DNA of 16,269 nucleotides, from positions 1 to 16,269 of the forward strand of contig URYM01000019.1 in the NCBI GenBank assembly GCA_900552095.1. The letters are read 5' to 3'. Under the pieces are notes generated by a model. That model was not told the DNA's origin, searched no databases, and was given only the letters and a program-made list of their open reading frames with translations. The stretch is from an uncultured Blautia sp. (GTDB lineage Bacteria; Bacillota; Clostridia; Lachnospirales; Lachnospiraceae). Made by a program: the position numbers and the translations under genes. Below are positions 1 to 7,918 of the stretch, piece by piece (positions within the stretch are counted from its first letter, which is position 1; each line of letters opens with the position of its first letter).

Positions 1-11
1 ATAAGAGACAG
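1..11. other. Nextera transposon adapter remnant
   Basis: The first 11 bases, ATAAGAGACAG, are the last 11 bases of the 19-bp Tn5 mosaic end used in Nextera libraries. The full adapter stands in the opposite orientation at the other contig end. These bases are library sequence rather than genome and should be trimmed. Eleven bases alone could occur by chance; the matching far end makes the reading convincing. Confidence 0.85.
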
Positions 12-86
12 GATATAAGAAGAGCATTCAATTTTTATTTTAAAATTTTCAGGGAAGGATCTGTTTCTCTCTCCTTTTACAGAATG

Positions 87-974
87 CTATCTCTTCCTCA
101 GTTCCTCCTCCACCTGTGACCGGGCAGGCATGCCTCCCTGGGCACCAAACTTTTCTGTAGAAAGTCCCGCCGCCGTATTCGCAAAGAGGAGCGCCTCCTC
201 CAGATCTTTCCCGGCTGCAATCTCCACGGCAAAAGCGCCGTTTAAGGTATCTCCTGCGCCGGTCGTATCTGCAACTGCTGATTTTCTGGCCGGAACCGTG
301 AGAATACTGCCGTCTTTCCTGCCAATACTCACCCCTCTGGCTCCCTGGGTAATCAGAAGTTTCTCCGGATAACGCAAAAGCAGCTCTTCTGCCGGCACCT
401 CCCCATAAAGGATCGCCGCCTCGTGCTCATTTGGTGTCAGATAGGTGACTTTTTCCAGAATCTCCGGTTTCACCTCATGGGCAGGCGCCGGATTTAAGAT
501 CACTTTTACTCCCCGGCTGCTGCACAATTCCACAACGTATTCCACCGTGTCAATGGGGATCTCATGCTGCAGAACCACCAGCTCGGACTGATACAGTTCC
601 TCCGCAATGCTGTCCACATAAGCCCGGTCCACACAGCCGTTGGCACCGGCCACCACAAGGATCGTATTATCCTGCTCTCCCACTGTGATCAGCGCAATCC
701 CGGTCGGCACCTCCGGAAGGATCTTCACATGATCCACCTTTACGCCCTCTTTTTTAAAATTCTCCAGAAGCTTTCTTCCATTCTCATCCGCCCCCACACA
801 GCCGAACATCTCTACCTCTGCTCCCAGTCTGGCCATGGCAACCGCCTGATTTGCTCCCTTTCCGCCGGGAATATAGTGAATCGAATCCCCCCGCAGAGTC
901 TCCCCCTTCATCGGAATCCGTTCTGCTGTCACTGTCATATCCATATTAATGCTTCCCACCACTGAAATCTTCAT
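87..974 (-). CDS. rbsK: ribokinase (PfkB family)
   Basis: Cytoplasmic sugar kinase, predicted to phosphorylate D-ribose to ribose 5-phosphate with ATP. The 295 residues match the usual ribokinase length of about 300. Visible motifs are GSINMD near the N-terminus (residues 7-12, the sugar-contacting segment), the first PfkB signature beginning GGKGANQA (37-44), NPAPA (161-165), PNE (181-183), and the second signature DTTGAGDTLNGAF (236-248) with the catalytic base Asp242. The ATG has a good ribosome binding site, AGGAGG, six bases upstream. The gene overlaps the end of the LacI-type regulator by 29 bp, so the two are almost certainly co-transcribed. Downstream genes such as a transporter or rbsD would lie beyond the contig end. 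GSIN and NPAPA favour ribokinase over fructokinase or adenosine kinase, but substrate is inferred from family only. Confidence 0.9.
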   Translation of the reverse strand: MKISVVGSINMDMTVTAERIPMKGETLRGDSIHYIPGGKGANQAVAMARLGAEVEMFGCVGADENGRKLLENFKKEGVKVDHVKILPEVPTGIALITVGEQDNTILVVAGANGCVDRAYVDSIAEELYQSELVVLQHEIPIDTVEYVVELCSSRGVKVILNPAPAHEVKPEILEKVTYLTPNEHEAAILYGEVPAEELLLRYPEKLLITQGARGVSIGRKDGSILTVPARKSAVADTTGAGDTLNGAFAVEIAAGKDLEEALLFANTAAGLSTEKFGAQGGMPARSQVEEELRKR

Positions 975-1977
975 TCTGCTCCTCCTGTTCTTCTTCCTTC
1001 TCCCTTGTTGTTTCCCGTTTTACCAGATGTACCGGGAAAATCTGATCCTTTCCGATCTCCTTCTCTTCTACATAATGAATGATCCGCTCCACCGCTGCCT
1101 TTCCCATCTCATCTATGGGCTGTGCCACCGTCGTCAGCTCCGGCGCAAACATCGTCCCGAATGCCACACCGTCAAAACCGATCAGCTGAACCTCATCCGG
1201 AATCTGCCGGCCCGCTTTTTTCAGTACCTTGCAGATTGCCGCCGCTACCATATCATCACAGGCCATAATCCCGTCCGCCTCCGGCCAGCGCTCCAGGATC
1301 TCCTTTCCCGCCTGCACCCCCGCCTCAAAACTGTACTCACACTCCAGAGTCCGGATCTCCCTTCCATATCTGCGGCAGACCTCCTCATACCCCAGATATC
1401 TCTGGCGGGCACTGGAAAAACGCCTCGGTCCGCACACATTTATGAGCTGTCTGCAGCCGCACCGGATCAGATATTCCGCCGCCAGTTTTCCCCCCTCATA
1501 ATTATCAGCCTGAATACAGGCAATGCCGCAGCTTCTGGGCAGCTGCCGGTCAAGTAAAACCACCGGAATAGCGCTGGCCTTTACATCCTGCTCCACTTCC
1601 TCATTATTCGTCATCAGGATAATCCCGTCCGCATTCATCTGTACCAGAATGCGGATGCTCTCCCGCTCCTTTTCTGCCCGGTTCTCCGAACAGCACAGCA
1701 TCATCCGATAACCCTGCCGGTATGCTTCTCCCTCTATGGCCTTCGCCATCTCATTAAAAAAAGGGTTCACAATATCCGGCACGATCACCCCGATCACCCG
1801 GGAGGATCTCTTAAAAAGTGCCCTAGCCACCTCGTTTGGTTTGAAACCGGTTTCTTCAATAACTTTCTGCACTCTCCGGCGCTTCTCCTCCTCTACATGT
1901 GCCGTCCCATTCATCACTCTTGATACCGTTGCCGGGGACACCCCGGCCAGCCGGGCCACCTCCCGTATTCCCGCCAT
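946..1977 (-). CDS. LacI/GalR-family transcriptional repressor (probable RbsR)
   Basis: DNA-binding regulator of 343 residues, the family's normal length. The N-terminal helix-turn-helix is clear (IREVARLAGVSPATVSRVMN, residues 4-23), followed by the hinge helix region (KPNEVARALFKRSSRVIGV) and the periplasmic-binding-protein-like core that begins IGVIVPDIVNPFF and ends with the C-terminal part containing QLIGFDG and TTVAQP. It precedes and overlaps ribokinase, so it most likely responds to ribose or a related pentose and controls this operon. A 16-bp near-perfect palindrome typical of LacI-family operators lies between its promoter and start codon, pointing to autoregulation. The start is supported by AAGGGAG about nine bases upstream. 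Effector identity is inference from the neighbour. Confidence 0.9.
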   Translation of the reverse strand: MAGIREVARLAGVSPATVSRVMNGTAHVEEEKRRRVQKVIEETGFKPNEVARALFKRSSRVIGVIVPDIVNPFFNEMAKAIEGEAYRQGYRMMLCCSENRAEKERESIRILVQMNADGIILMTNNEEVEQDVKASAIPVVLLDRQLPRSCGIACIQADNYEGGKLAAEYLIRCGCRQLINVCGPRRFSSARQRYLGYEEVCRRYGREIRTLECEYSFEAGVQAGKEILERWPEADGIMACDDMVAAAICKVLKKAGRQIPDEVQLIGFDGVAFGTMFAPELTTVAQPIDEMGKAAVERIIHYVEEKEIGKDQIFPVHLVKRETTREKEEEQEEQNEDFSGGKH

Positions 1978-2008
1978 ATTTTCTCACTCCCTTCGTCACT
2001 GTTTTCCT

Positions 2009-2024
2009 TTGAAACCCGTTTCAA
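2009..2024. promoter_or_regulatory. LacI-family operator palindrome
   Basis: TTGAAACCCGTTTCAA is a 16-bp inverted repeat with one central mismatch and the CG-centred TGAAAC..GTTTCA form common for LacI/GalR proteins. It lies just downstream of the -10 element of the regulator's promoter, around the expected transcription start, so bound repressor would block initiation. It is the obvious autoregulatory site for the adjacent regulator and ribokinase. Confidence 0.75.
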
Positions 2025-2033
2025 GATACTTTT

Positions 2034-2061
2034 ATTATAGCCCCTCCTGTACCACTGTCAA
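2034..2061 (-). promoter_or_regulatory. sigma-A type promoter of the repressor-ribokinase operon
   Basis: On the minus strand TTGACA (2061-2056) and TATAAT (2039-2034) are both exact consensus hexamers with a 16-bp spacer. The operator follows immediately downstream. This strong promoter reads into the LacI-type gene and ribokinase. Confidence 0.85.
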
Positions 2062-2114
2062 TCAGCCTCACAAAACTTTTTTCTTTTCGTGATAATGGCT
2101 GATTTCAGGAGGGG
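2041..2114. repeat. nested inverted repeats overlapping the operon promoter
   Basis: Outer arms CCCCTCCTG (2041-2049) and CAGGAGGGG (2106-2114) are perfect 9-bp inverted copies. Inside them lie AATCAGCC (2060-2067) and GGCTGATT (2097-2104), perfect 8-bp inverted copies. The left arms are 10 bases apart and the right arms 1 base apart, so the element is asymmetric. It covers the promoter's -35 and spacer. Neither strand shows a following U-tract, so it is not an ordinary terminator. Confidence 0.5.
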
Positions 2115-2159
2115 TATTTTAGACGATATGCCTAAAGCAGACGCAGCAGTCCCTTCAAA

Positions 2160-2195
2160 TGCAAAAGATACGGAAAAAATTCCGTATCTTTTGCA
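2160..2195 (-). terminator. strong hairpin downstream of nrdD, candidate terminator
   Basis: A perfect 16-bp inverted repeat (arms TGCAAAAGATACGGAA and its complement) surrounds a 4-base loop, which reads TTTT in the nrdD transcript. It begins 23 bases after the nrdD stop codon. There is no long U-run after the stem (only ATTTG), so termination efficiency is uncertain; it could also stabilise the mRNA 3' end. Confidence 0.5.
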
Positions 2196-2217
2196 CCTAT
2201 CATTCCCACTTTCATAA

Positions 2218-4353
2218 TTACATGGATTTCCTCTCCGCAATCTCCGCCATCTTTGCCTCATTCAGACGGGTATCTCCGTGAACCCTGCTGTAGGAGAGAT
2301 AGCCGTTCATCCTGTCAATCTTGGTCAGATTTGTGGATCCGCAGACAGGGCATACATCCATTTCCAATTCCTGATGCCCGCAGTCATCACAGTAAGCCAG
2401 AGAAAGATTTACCCCTTCATAATACCCCAGATCCATCGCCCGGCGGATCAGCGATTTGATTGCCGTCACGTTGTAATCAATGGGATAACGCACATACTGA
2501 ATCTTTCCTCCGTTGCACAGTTCCCAGAATCTGCCCTCCAGATCCTGCTTCTCAATGGGGGTGATGTCCTCCGTCACATGACAGTGGAAACTGTTGCTCA
2601 CATAGGGACGGTCTGACACTTTATGCACGATCCCGTACATCTTGCGGAACTGCTCCACCTGAAGTCCGCAGAGACTCTCCGCCGGCGTTCCGTAGATTGC
2701 ATAGAGAATGTTATCTTCTTTTTTGAATACATTAATCTTATCATTGATATACTGCATTACTTCCAGCGCAAACTGTCCGTCCTCCACCAGGGATTTTCCA
2801 TTATAGAGTTCCTGCAGTTCATTCAGAGCAGTAATGCCAAAAGACGCCGTCATAGGACGCAGCAGCGGCCGGATCTTATCCTGCGGTTTTAAATTGCCGC
2901 CGTAGAAACCGCCTTCGCAGTAAGCCAGAGGATTGGTGGAGGCCCGCATTTCTCCCAGATAATCATAGGTTCTCTTGTGCAGGGAACGGATCATCTCCAG
3001 ATAGAAATCCAGCACTTCATAGAAATCCCGGTTCTCAGCTCTTGACTTCGCCAGAATCATGGGCAGATGCAGGCTAACTGCACCGATATTGAACCTTCCC
3101 ACGAAAACAGGTACATCATTCTCATCAGCCGGTTCCATTCCTCCCCGCTCATACCAGGGACTTAAGAAAGCCCGGCAGCCCATGGGGCTTATCACCTTGC
3201 CATATTTTTTGTACATGCTGGAAATATAACCCTCGCCGGTCATGGACAGCCAGTCCGGATACATGGTCTTGGCCGAACATGCCACGCCAGCCTCAAAGAC
3301 ATCCTCACAGGGACAGCCCTCTCCGTGCAGATTTTTATCATACAGGAAAACGATCTTCGGGAAGAGAACCGGTTTCTTATGTCCCTTCTTCCCCTGTCCC
3401 TCCTTATGAACGTGAAGCAGGGAAATCGTCACCATTTTTTCAAAAAGGCCGGTTCCCAGTCCCAGCGTCACTGTGACAAAGGGATAATCTCCTCTGGAAG
3501 AACCTACCGTATTCAACTTATACTCAATGCCCTGCCAGCCCTGGTCGCAATCCCGGCGCACTTTGTCAAGGGCATATTCCACTGCCTTTTCCTCCCGGCC
3601 CTTCCACTCCGGATCTGCATAGCGCAGGAACTCTTCATAATAATGATCATAACTCTTCTGTGCATAGGGCCCCAGGATCTTATCTACCTCCGGCACTGTA
3701 AATCCTCCGTACTGCTGCGCCGCCGTACTTAAGATAATATCTCCCATCACATCAAAGGCCGTATCCAGGGTCTTGGGTTCATTGTACCACACGTTTCCCA
3801 TCTCGAAACCGCCGCGCAGCACATTTGCCACATCAAACAGACAGCAGTTCATAGTATCCAGACGGGCAGACTGATCATGAATGTAAATGTAACCGTCCTT
3901 GCAGGCCTGCAGCTCATTCCGGTTCATAAAGAACTTCCGGTAAAGTTCTTTGTTCAGCTCATTAAAGATCAGGCTGCGCTTGGTCGCCACCAGCGCACTG
4001 TCTGTATTAGCATTGCTCTTATCCCCGATATAGCGGATGGACTGGCTCTTTGTATATACCTCATCCATCATATGGATAAAATCAATTTTGTAGTTCCTGT
4101 AATCCCGATAGCTCTTCGCCACCGCCGGATTTACCTGCTCCAGCGCCCCCTCCACAATGTTGTGCATATCCTGAATGGGAATATCCTTTTTGTTCAGAGA
4201 TTCCGCCTTCTCTGTGGCAAAACGACAGATAAACTGTATCTCCTCCTCAGAAAAATGGTACAGGATCCTGGCAGCGGATTTATTTACCGCCCGCACGATC
4301 TTCTCTGCGTTAAAAAGTTCTCTCGTCCCGTCTTTTTTAATAATGTATATCAT
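2218..4353 (-). CDS. nrdD: anaerobic (class III) ribonucleoside-triphosphate reductase
   Basis: Glycyl-radical enzyme that reduces ribonucleoside triphosphates to deoxy forms under anoxia, supplying DNA precursors. Over 711 residues the order is an ATP-cone allosteric domain (about 1-90, IKKDGTRELFNAEKIVRAVNKS), the large barrel with conserved LDTMNCCLFD (165-174, with Cys170-Cys171), a zinc-binding pair of CxxC motifs (C655/C658 and C668/C671), and the glycyl-radical segment RMNGYL with Gly684, ending ETRLN-like and AEIAERKSM. The ATG at 4353 is chosen because GGAGAGG lies six bases upstream. An in-frame GTG eight codons earlier at 4377 has no ribosome binding site and falls inside a candidate NrdR box. 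The activase gene nrdG, often adjacent in Clostridia, is not here and must be elsewhere. NrdR control is suggested by the upstream boxes. Confidence 0.95.
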   Translation of the reverse strand: MIYIIKKDGTRELFNAEKIVRAVNKSAARILYHFSEEEIQFICRFATEKAESLNKKDIPIQDMHNIVEGALEQVNPAVAKSYRDYRNYKIDFIHMMDEVYTKSQSIRYIGDKSNANTDSALVATKRSLIFNELNKELYRKFFMNRNELQACKDGYIYIHDQSARLDTMNCCLFDVANVLRGGFEMGNVWYNEPKTLDTAFDVMGDIILSTAAQQYGGFTVPEVDKILGPYAQKSYDHYYEEFLRYADPEWKGREEKAVEYALDKVRRDCDQGWQGIEYKLNTVGSSRGDYPFVTVTLGLGTGLFEKMVTISLLHVHKEGQGKKGHKKPVLFPKIVFLYDKNLHGEGCPCEDVFEAGVACSAKTMYPDWLSMTGEGYISSMYKKYGKVISPMGCRAFLSPWYERGGMEPADENDVPVFVGRFNIGAVSLHLPMILAKSRAENRDFYEVLDFYLEMIRSLHKRTYDYLGEMRASTNPLAYCEGGFYGGNLKPQDKIRPLLRPMTASFGITALNELQELYNGKSLVEDGQFALEVMQYINDKINVFKKEDNILYAIYGTPAESLCGLQVEQFRKMYGIVHKVSDRPYVSNSFHCHVTEDITPIEKQDLEGRFWELCNGGKIQYVRYPIDYNVTAIKSLIRRAMDLGYYEGVNLSLAYCDDCGHQELEMDVCPVCGSTNLTKIDRMNGYLSYSRVHGDTRLNEAKMAEIAERKSM

Positions 4354-4373
4354 AACATTCCTCTCCGCCCGTA

Positions 4374-4420
4374 ACACAATATCTTGTTTTCTCTTTTTAT
4401 TTCTTTTCCATATCTTGTAC
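4374..4420 (-). promoter_or_regulatory. two candidate NrdR boxes upstream of nrdD
   Basis: Box 1 (4374-4389, ACACAATATCTTGTTT on the plus strand) closely resembles the NrdR consensus ACACWATATATWGTGT. Box 2 (4405-4420, TTTCCATATCTTGTAC) is weaker but shares the core ATATCTTGT. The cores are exactly 31 bp apart, the three-helical-turn spacing usual for paired NrdR sites. A possible minus-strand -10 hexamer TATACT lies just upstream of box 2 (4435-4430) with a poor -35, so the boxes would sit over the transcription start. NrdR represses reductase genes when dATP is plentiful. Confidence 0.65.
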
Positions 4421-4494
4421 GTCCCAGTAAGTATAGCACAGCCCTCCCGGAAAAGAAAGCCTCTATTTCATTTTCGGAAGTTTCACCAAATCTT

Positions 4495-5850
4495 CTATTC
4501 TGTCTGCTCTCTTGTAATATTCTTCAGCCATTTCAGACTCTTATACCGCCAAAAGGAAAAGGGCAGCTTCAAGATCTCATCGCTGGCCAGAAAAACAAAA
4601 GTCAGAGGCACGGAAAACTTCCAGACAAATGCCGCCACAGCTCCGAATAAAATAGAACCGCCCCAAAGCGCCGCCCCATCCAGGATCAAACCGAATCTGG
4701 TGTCTCCTCCGGAACGGAAGACTCCCACCACGAGAACGGTGTTGATACTCTGTCCCACACAGAAATAGGACATAATGTACATCATGTATTTCAGATACTC
4801 ACTGGCCTGCGGTGTCAGCGCCAGAAAATGCCGTGCAACAGGGGAGACGCCTAAAACTACCGCACCGCCGCAGAGCCCCAGGATAAAGGAAAGGCGCACG
4901 AACCGTCTGGCATATATTTTTGCCAGATCCTCCTTTCCCTCCCCGATCGTTTTCCCCAGCACCACCGCCGTGGCTCCGGCCACACCGAAAGATACTACCA
5001 TGGCCAGCTGCCGCGTTACCTGAACCACGGAGTTTGCCGCCACAGCAGCGCTTCCCATATGTCCCAGGATCGCACTGATCGTGGCCATACCGCTTCCCCA
5101 GAGCAGCTCATTTACCAGAACCGGCATCACATAAAGGCCAAAATCCTTCATCAGCGCTTTCTCTCGGTAAAAAACATTTTTCAGCCGCAGACGCACCACC
5201 TGGTTGCGGCTGTTATGCCAGATTACGATCAGAAGTTCCACAAAACGGGCGATCGTCGTGGCAAGAGCCGCTCCCGCCACGCCCATCCGGGGCATTCCAA
5301 GAAGGCCGAAAATAAAGACGGCATTTAAAATCACATTTACCACCAGCGAAATACTGTAAACCACCGTGGCGATCACCACCTTCTCCACACTCCGCATGAT
5401 ATTCAGATATACCATTGTCACCGCCGTAAAAAGATAGGAGACAGCCACAATCCGCAGATAGGGCACACCCGCCTGAATAATCTCCTCATCGTTGGTGAAG
5501 ATCCGCATCAGGGAAGCCGGCATGATCTCAGCCGCCGCGGTAAAAAGGATGCCTACCACGATGGCGATTCTAAGAGAGATCCCCAGCACCCGCTCAATCG
5601 TCTTCTTATCCTGCCGCCCCCAGTACTGAGCCGTTAGGACTGCAGCCCCTGAAGTAAGGCCAAAAAAGATAAGATTCAAAATAAAATAAACCTGGCCTCC
5701 CAGCGAAGACGCGGAAAGAGCCGTCTCTCCTACTTTTCCCAGCATAATTACATCCGCCGAGGTCACCCCCACGTTAATCAGATTCTGCAAAGCCATAGGC
5801 AGAACCAGAGCAACAACCATCTTGTAAAACCGTTTCTTTTCCTGATCCAT
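4495..5850 (-). CDS. MATE-family multidrug/cation efflux transporter
   Basis: Integral membrane antiporter of 451 residues, normal MATE length, predicted to have 12 membrane helices in two six-helix halves. Recognition rests on the N-terminal segment LPMALQNLINVGVTSADVIM followed by LGKVGETALSASSLGGQ and TSGAAVLTAQYWG, and in the second half the matching PVLVNELLWGSG and GVAGATAVVLGKTIGEG. Members export cationic drugs, dyes or metabolites by exchange for sodium or protons; the substrate here cannot be read from sequence. The ATG has GAGGAG seven to eight bases upstream. I see no convincing promoter of its own in the 101-bp gap to the zinc-ribbon gene; a terminator-like hairpin lies 25 bases before its start, so expression may depend on read-through. 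No clear terminator separates it from nrdD. Confidence 0.92.
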   Translation of the reverse strand: MDQEKKRFYKMVVALVLPMALQNLINVGVTSADVIMLGKVGETALSASSLGGQVYFILNLIFFGLTSGAAVLTAQYWGRQDKKTIERVLGISLRIAIVVGILFTAAAEIMPASLMRIFTNDEEIIQAGVPYLRIVAVSYLFTAVTMVYLNIMRSVEKVVIATVVYSISLVVNVILNAVFIFGLLGMPRMGVAGAALATTIARFVELLIVIWHNSRNQVVRLRLKNVFYREKALMKDFGLYVMPVLVNELLWGSGMATISAILGHMGSAAVAANSVVQVTRQLAMVVSFGVAGATAVVLGKTIGEGKEDLAKIYARRFVRLSFILGLCGGAVVLGVSPVARHFLALTPQASEYLKYMMYIMSYFCVGQSINTVLVVGVFRSGGDTRFGLILDGAALWGGSILFGAVAAFVWKFSVPLTFVFLASDEILKLPFSFWRYKSLKWLKNITREQTE

Positions 5851-5874
5851 CTGTTTCTCCTCATTTACTCAGAA

Positions 5875-5923
5875 AGAGGCTGCCGGAAAATACTCTCTTT
5901 TTGCGTATTTCCCAGCAGCTTCT
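5875..5923 (-). terminator. rho-independent terminator or attenuator between zinc-ribbon gene and MATE gene
   Basis: A 19-bp stem (5875-5893 with 5905-5923; two mismatches, one wobble) and an 11-base loop. Read on the minus strand, it is followed by a short T-rich run (CTCTTTCT). It ends the zinc-ribbon transcript 28 bases after that gene's stop codon and lies 24 bases upstream of the MATE start codon, close enough to act as an attenuator. Confidence 0.6.
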
Positions 5924-5951
5924 TCCCGTTTGTTTCTATCCTGTTTCTGTG

Positions 5952-6734
5952 TTACAGCTCATCAGCAATATAGGTGGTATCTACCGTAAAAATCAGGCTT
6001 GCCTCCCCTTCGATCTCAAGGCGTGCTCCCTGATACAGCCTGAGATTATTCAGCTGATGTGTGCCCGCCTTTTTGGAGGTACTCTCCAATCCCATAATGT
6101 ATTTGCGAAGGTAAAGGCCGTTTTCCTTATCTTCCAGCGCCAGCCTGGAAGTTCCCTCTTCCTCAGCTGTAACCACCTGGTAACATCCCTCCGGCAGATC
6201 TTCTCCTATAAGATACTGTCCCGGCTCCAGTTCCCAGGCCATTCCCTCCTGGCCGCTCTCCGGTATCCTTCCGATCTCGCTGTAAAGGGTGTTATCCAGC
6301 ACTTCTACTTCTGTCTGCTCCACGTTCACAGAGGTAGTCCACTCCTCCTGGCTCTCCTCCTTCTCTCTGGCGCCAAAGAATCCTAACGGCACAAGCACCA
6401 GTACCAGCACAAGCGTTACAGCCAGAATCAGGAAGAGTCCTTTATTTTTATTCCGGTACGGTCTTCCGCCCCGAACTGCAGAAGTATAAGTTTCCGCTCT
6501 TTTCCGCGCCGCCTTCTGCCAGCTGTCTGCCAGGGTGGCAGAATTCTTCTTTTCCTTTCCCGCATCTGCAGTCTCCTGCGGTTCCGCCGTTTTCTGCCGT
6601 GTTTCCGTCCCCGTATCGGGAACGCGATTCTCATTCAGCCGATAATCCGCCGTTCTTCTGGTATAATCCATCCCGCAGTCGCTGCACCGGCCTTCCCGTA
6701 TCTTTCCTCCGCAAAGCTGACATCTTGTCTCCAT
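5952..6734 (-). CDS. zinc-ribbon, single-pass membrane protein of unknown function
   Basis: I do not recognise a characterised family. The 260-residue product begins with a compact zinc ribbon (C5xxC8...C17xxC20), then a charged, glutamine- and lysine-rich linker, one membrane helix (about 99-121, [22 protein letters not shown]), and an extracytoplasmic domain. That domain has a repeating pattern seen in many uncharacterised Firmicutes proteins: [19 protein letters not shown], later [13 protein letters not shown]. The topology suggests a cytoplasmic zinc ribbon and an outside beta-rich domain, as in envelope sensors, but no role is shown. The ATG at 6734 is preferred because AAGGAGGG lies six bases upstream; an in-frame start 19 codons earlier lacks one and overlaps the promoter. 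It is divergent from asnA with its own promoter. Confidence 0.8.
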   Translation of the reverse strand: METRCQLCGGKIREGRCSDCGMDYTRRTADYRLNENRVPDTGTETRQKTAEPQETADAGKEKKNSATLADSWQKAARKRAETYTSAVRGGRPYRNKNKGLFLILAVTLVLVLVLVPLGFFGAREKEESQEEWTTSVNVEQTEVEVLDNTLYSEIGRIPESGQEGMAWELEPGQYLIGEDLPEGCYQVVTAEEEGTSRLALEDKENGLYLRKYIMGLESTSKKAGTHQLNNLRLYQGARLEIEGEASLIFTVDTTYIADEL

Positions 6735-6769
6735 CCCGTTCCCTCCTTCGCGCTTTTTCTCCTGTCTAT

Positions 6770-6798
6770 AGCATATCTGCCACCGGGTCATTTGTCAA
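6770..6798 (-). promoter_or_regulatory. promoter of the zinc-ribbon gene
   Basis: Minus-strand TTGACA (6798-6793, exact consensus) and TATGCT (6775-6770) are 17 bp apart. The hexamers lie 36-64 bases upstream of the chosen start codon, which supports that start over the longer frame. Confidence 0.7.
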
Positions 6799-6828
6799 TA
6801 TCGCGCCGGCCTGCGGCAAAACTTTTTC

Positions 6829-6856
6829 TTGCATATTTTCTGCTTTCGGTTATAAT
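6829..6856 (+). promoter_or_regulatory. asnA promoter
   Basis: TTGCAT (6829-6834) and an exact TATAAT (6851-6856) with a 16-bp spacer lie about 40 bases before the asnA start. The leader is too short for a T-box or other riboswitch. Confidence 0.7.
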
Positions 6857-6895
6857 GGAAACATCGTTTTAATAAACCAAACAGGAGGGATGTAT

Positions 6896-7906
6896 ATGGA
6901 ACATTTAATGATTCCGGAGGGTTATCAGTCTGCTCTGAATCTTCACGATACCCAGCAGGCCATTAAGACCGTTAAAGACTTTTTTCAGCAGAATCTGGTG
7001 CAGCGCCTGAATCTGCTCCGCGTTTCCGCTCCCCTTTTCGTCACCCCCGAGTCCGGGCTTAACGACAACTTAAACGGAGTAGAACGCCCCGTCAGTTTCG
7101 GAATCCGGGAAAAGGACGACGCTCCTGCAGAGATCGTCCACTCTCTGGCCAAATGGAAACGATACGCCCTGAAAAAATACGGTTTTTCTTTCGGTGAAGG
7201 TCTCTACACTGATATGAATGCGATCCGCCGCGATGAAGACACCGACAATATCCACTCCATCTATGTGGATCAGTGGGACTGGGAAAAGATCATCCGAAAA
7301 GAAGACCGCACCGTGGAGACTCTTCAGGAGGCGGTCCGCACCGTATATAAATGTCTGAAGAAAACAGAAAAATTTATGTCGATCCAGTATGATTACATTG
7401 AAGAGATCCTGCCGAAGGAAATCTTCTTTATCACCTCCCAGGAACTGGAAGACCGGTATCCGAATCTCACCCCGAAAGAAAGAGAATATCGGATCTGCAA
7501 AGAAAAAGGAGCCGTTTTCATCATGCAGATCGGAGATCTCCTCACTTCCGGCATTCCCCACGACGGCCGTGCTCCCGATTACGACGACTGGGCTTTAAAC
7601 GGCGATATTCTGGTCTATTATCCAATTCTGGACATTGCGCTGGAACTGTCCTCCATGGGAATCCGTGTAGATGAAAACTCACTGGCGGAACAGCTGAAAA
7701 AATCCGGCTGCGAAGACCGGGCCAAACTGCCCTTCCAGAAGGCTGTGCTGGAAAAAGAACTGCCCTACACCATCGGCGGAGGCATCGGTCAGTCCCGTAT
7801 CTGTATGTTCTACCTGCGCAAGGCTCATATTGGAGAAGTGCAGTGTTCTCTGTGGCCAGAATGGACAGAAGAAGAATGCAGAAAAAACGGCATTCAGCTT
7901 CTGTAA
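6896..7906 (+). CDS. asnA: aspartate-ammonia ligase (ammonia-dependent asparagine synthetase A)
   Basis: Cytoplasmic enzyme making asparagine from aspartate, ammonia and ATP; its fold is that of a class II aminoacyl-tRNA synthetase catalytic core. The 336 residues compare with about 330 for the E. coli enzyme. Characteristic stretches are [19 protein letters not shown] near the N-terminus, [39 protein letters not shown], and the C-terminal [13 protein letters not shown], equivalent to synthetase motif 3. The ATG at 6896 is chosen because AGGAGGG sits seven bases upstream; the ATG two codons earlier is too close to that site. It is a single-gene unit with its own promoter and a strong terminator. 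The gene is intact and shows no oddity. Confidence 0.97.
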   Translation: MEHLMIPEGYQSALNLHDTQQAIKTVKDFFQQNLVQRLNLLRVSAPLFVTPESGLNDNLNGVERPVSFGIREKDDAPAEIVHSLAKWKRYALKKYGFSFGEGLYTDMNAIRRDEDTDNIHSIYVDQWDWEKIIRKEDRTVETLQEAVRTVYKCLKKTEKFMSIQYDYIEEILPKEIFFITSQELEDRYPNLTPKEREYRICKEKGAVFIMQIGDLLTSGIPHDGRAPDYDDWALNGDILVYYPILDIALELSSMGIRVDENSLAEQLKKSGCEDRAKLPFQKAVLEKELPYTIGGGIGQSRICMFYLRKAHIGEVQCSLWPEWTEEECRKNGIQLL

Positions 7907-7918
7907 TGCGAAGACCGT

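Noticed and set aside
23..88. Inverted pair AGCATTC / GAATGCT after ribokinase
   Set aside because: Seven-base arms 52 bases apart with no U-tract are compatible with chance; not a terminator.
2058..2261. Small open frame of 67 codons downstream of nrdD
   Set aside because: It overlaps the nrdD end, the hairpin and the repressor promoter, has no ribosome binding site, and has low-complexity basic composition.
6599..6895. 99-codon N-terminal extension of asnA
   Set aside because: It is antisense to the zinc-ribbon gene and covers the asnA promoter; AsnA family length and the ribosome binding site fix the start at 6896.
6857..6895. Possible T-box leader before asnA
   Set aside because: The leader is about 35 bases, far too short for a T-box.
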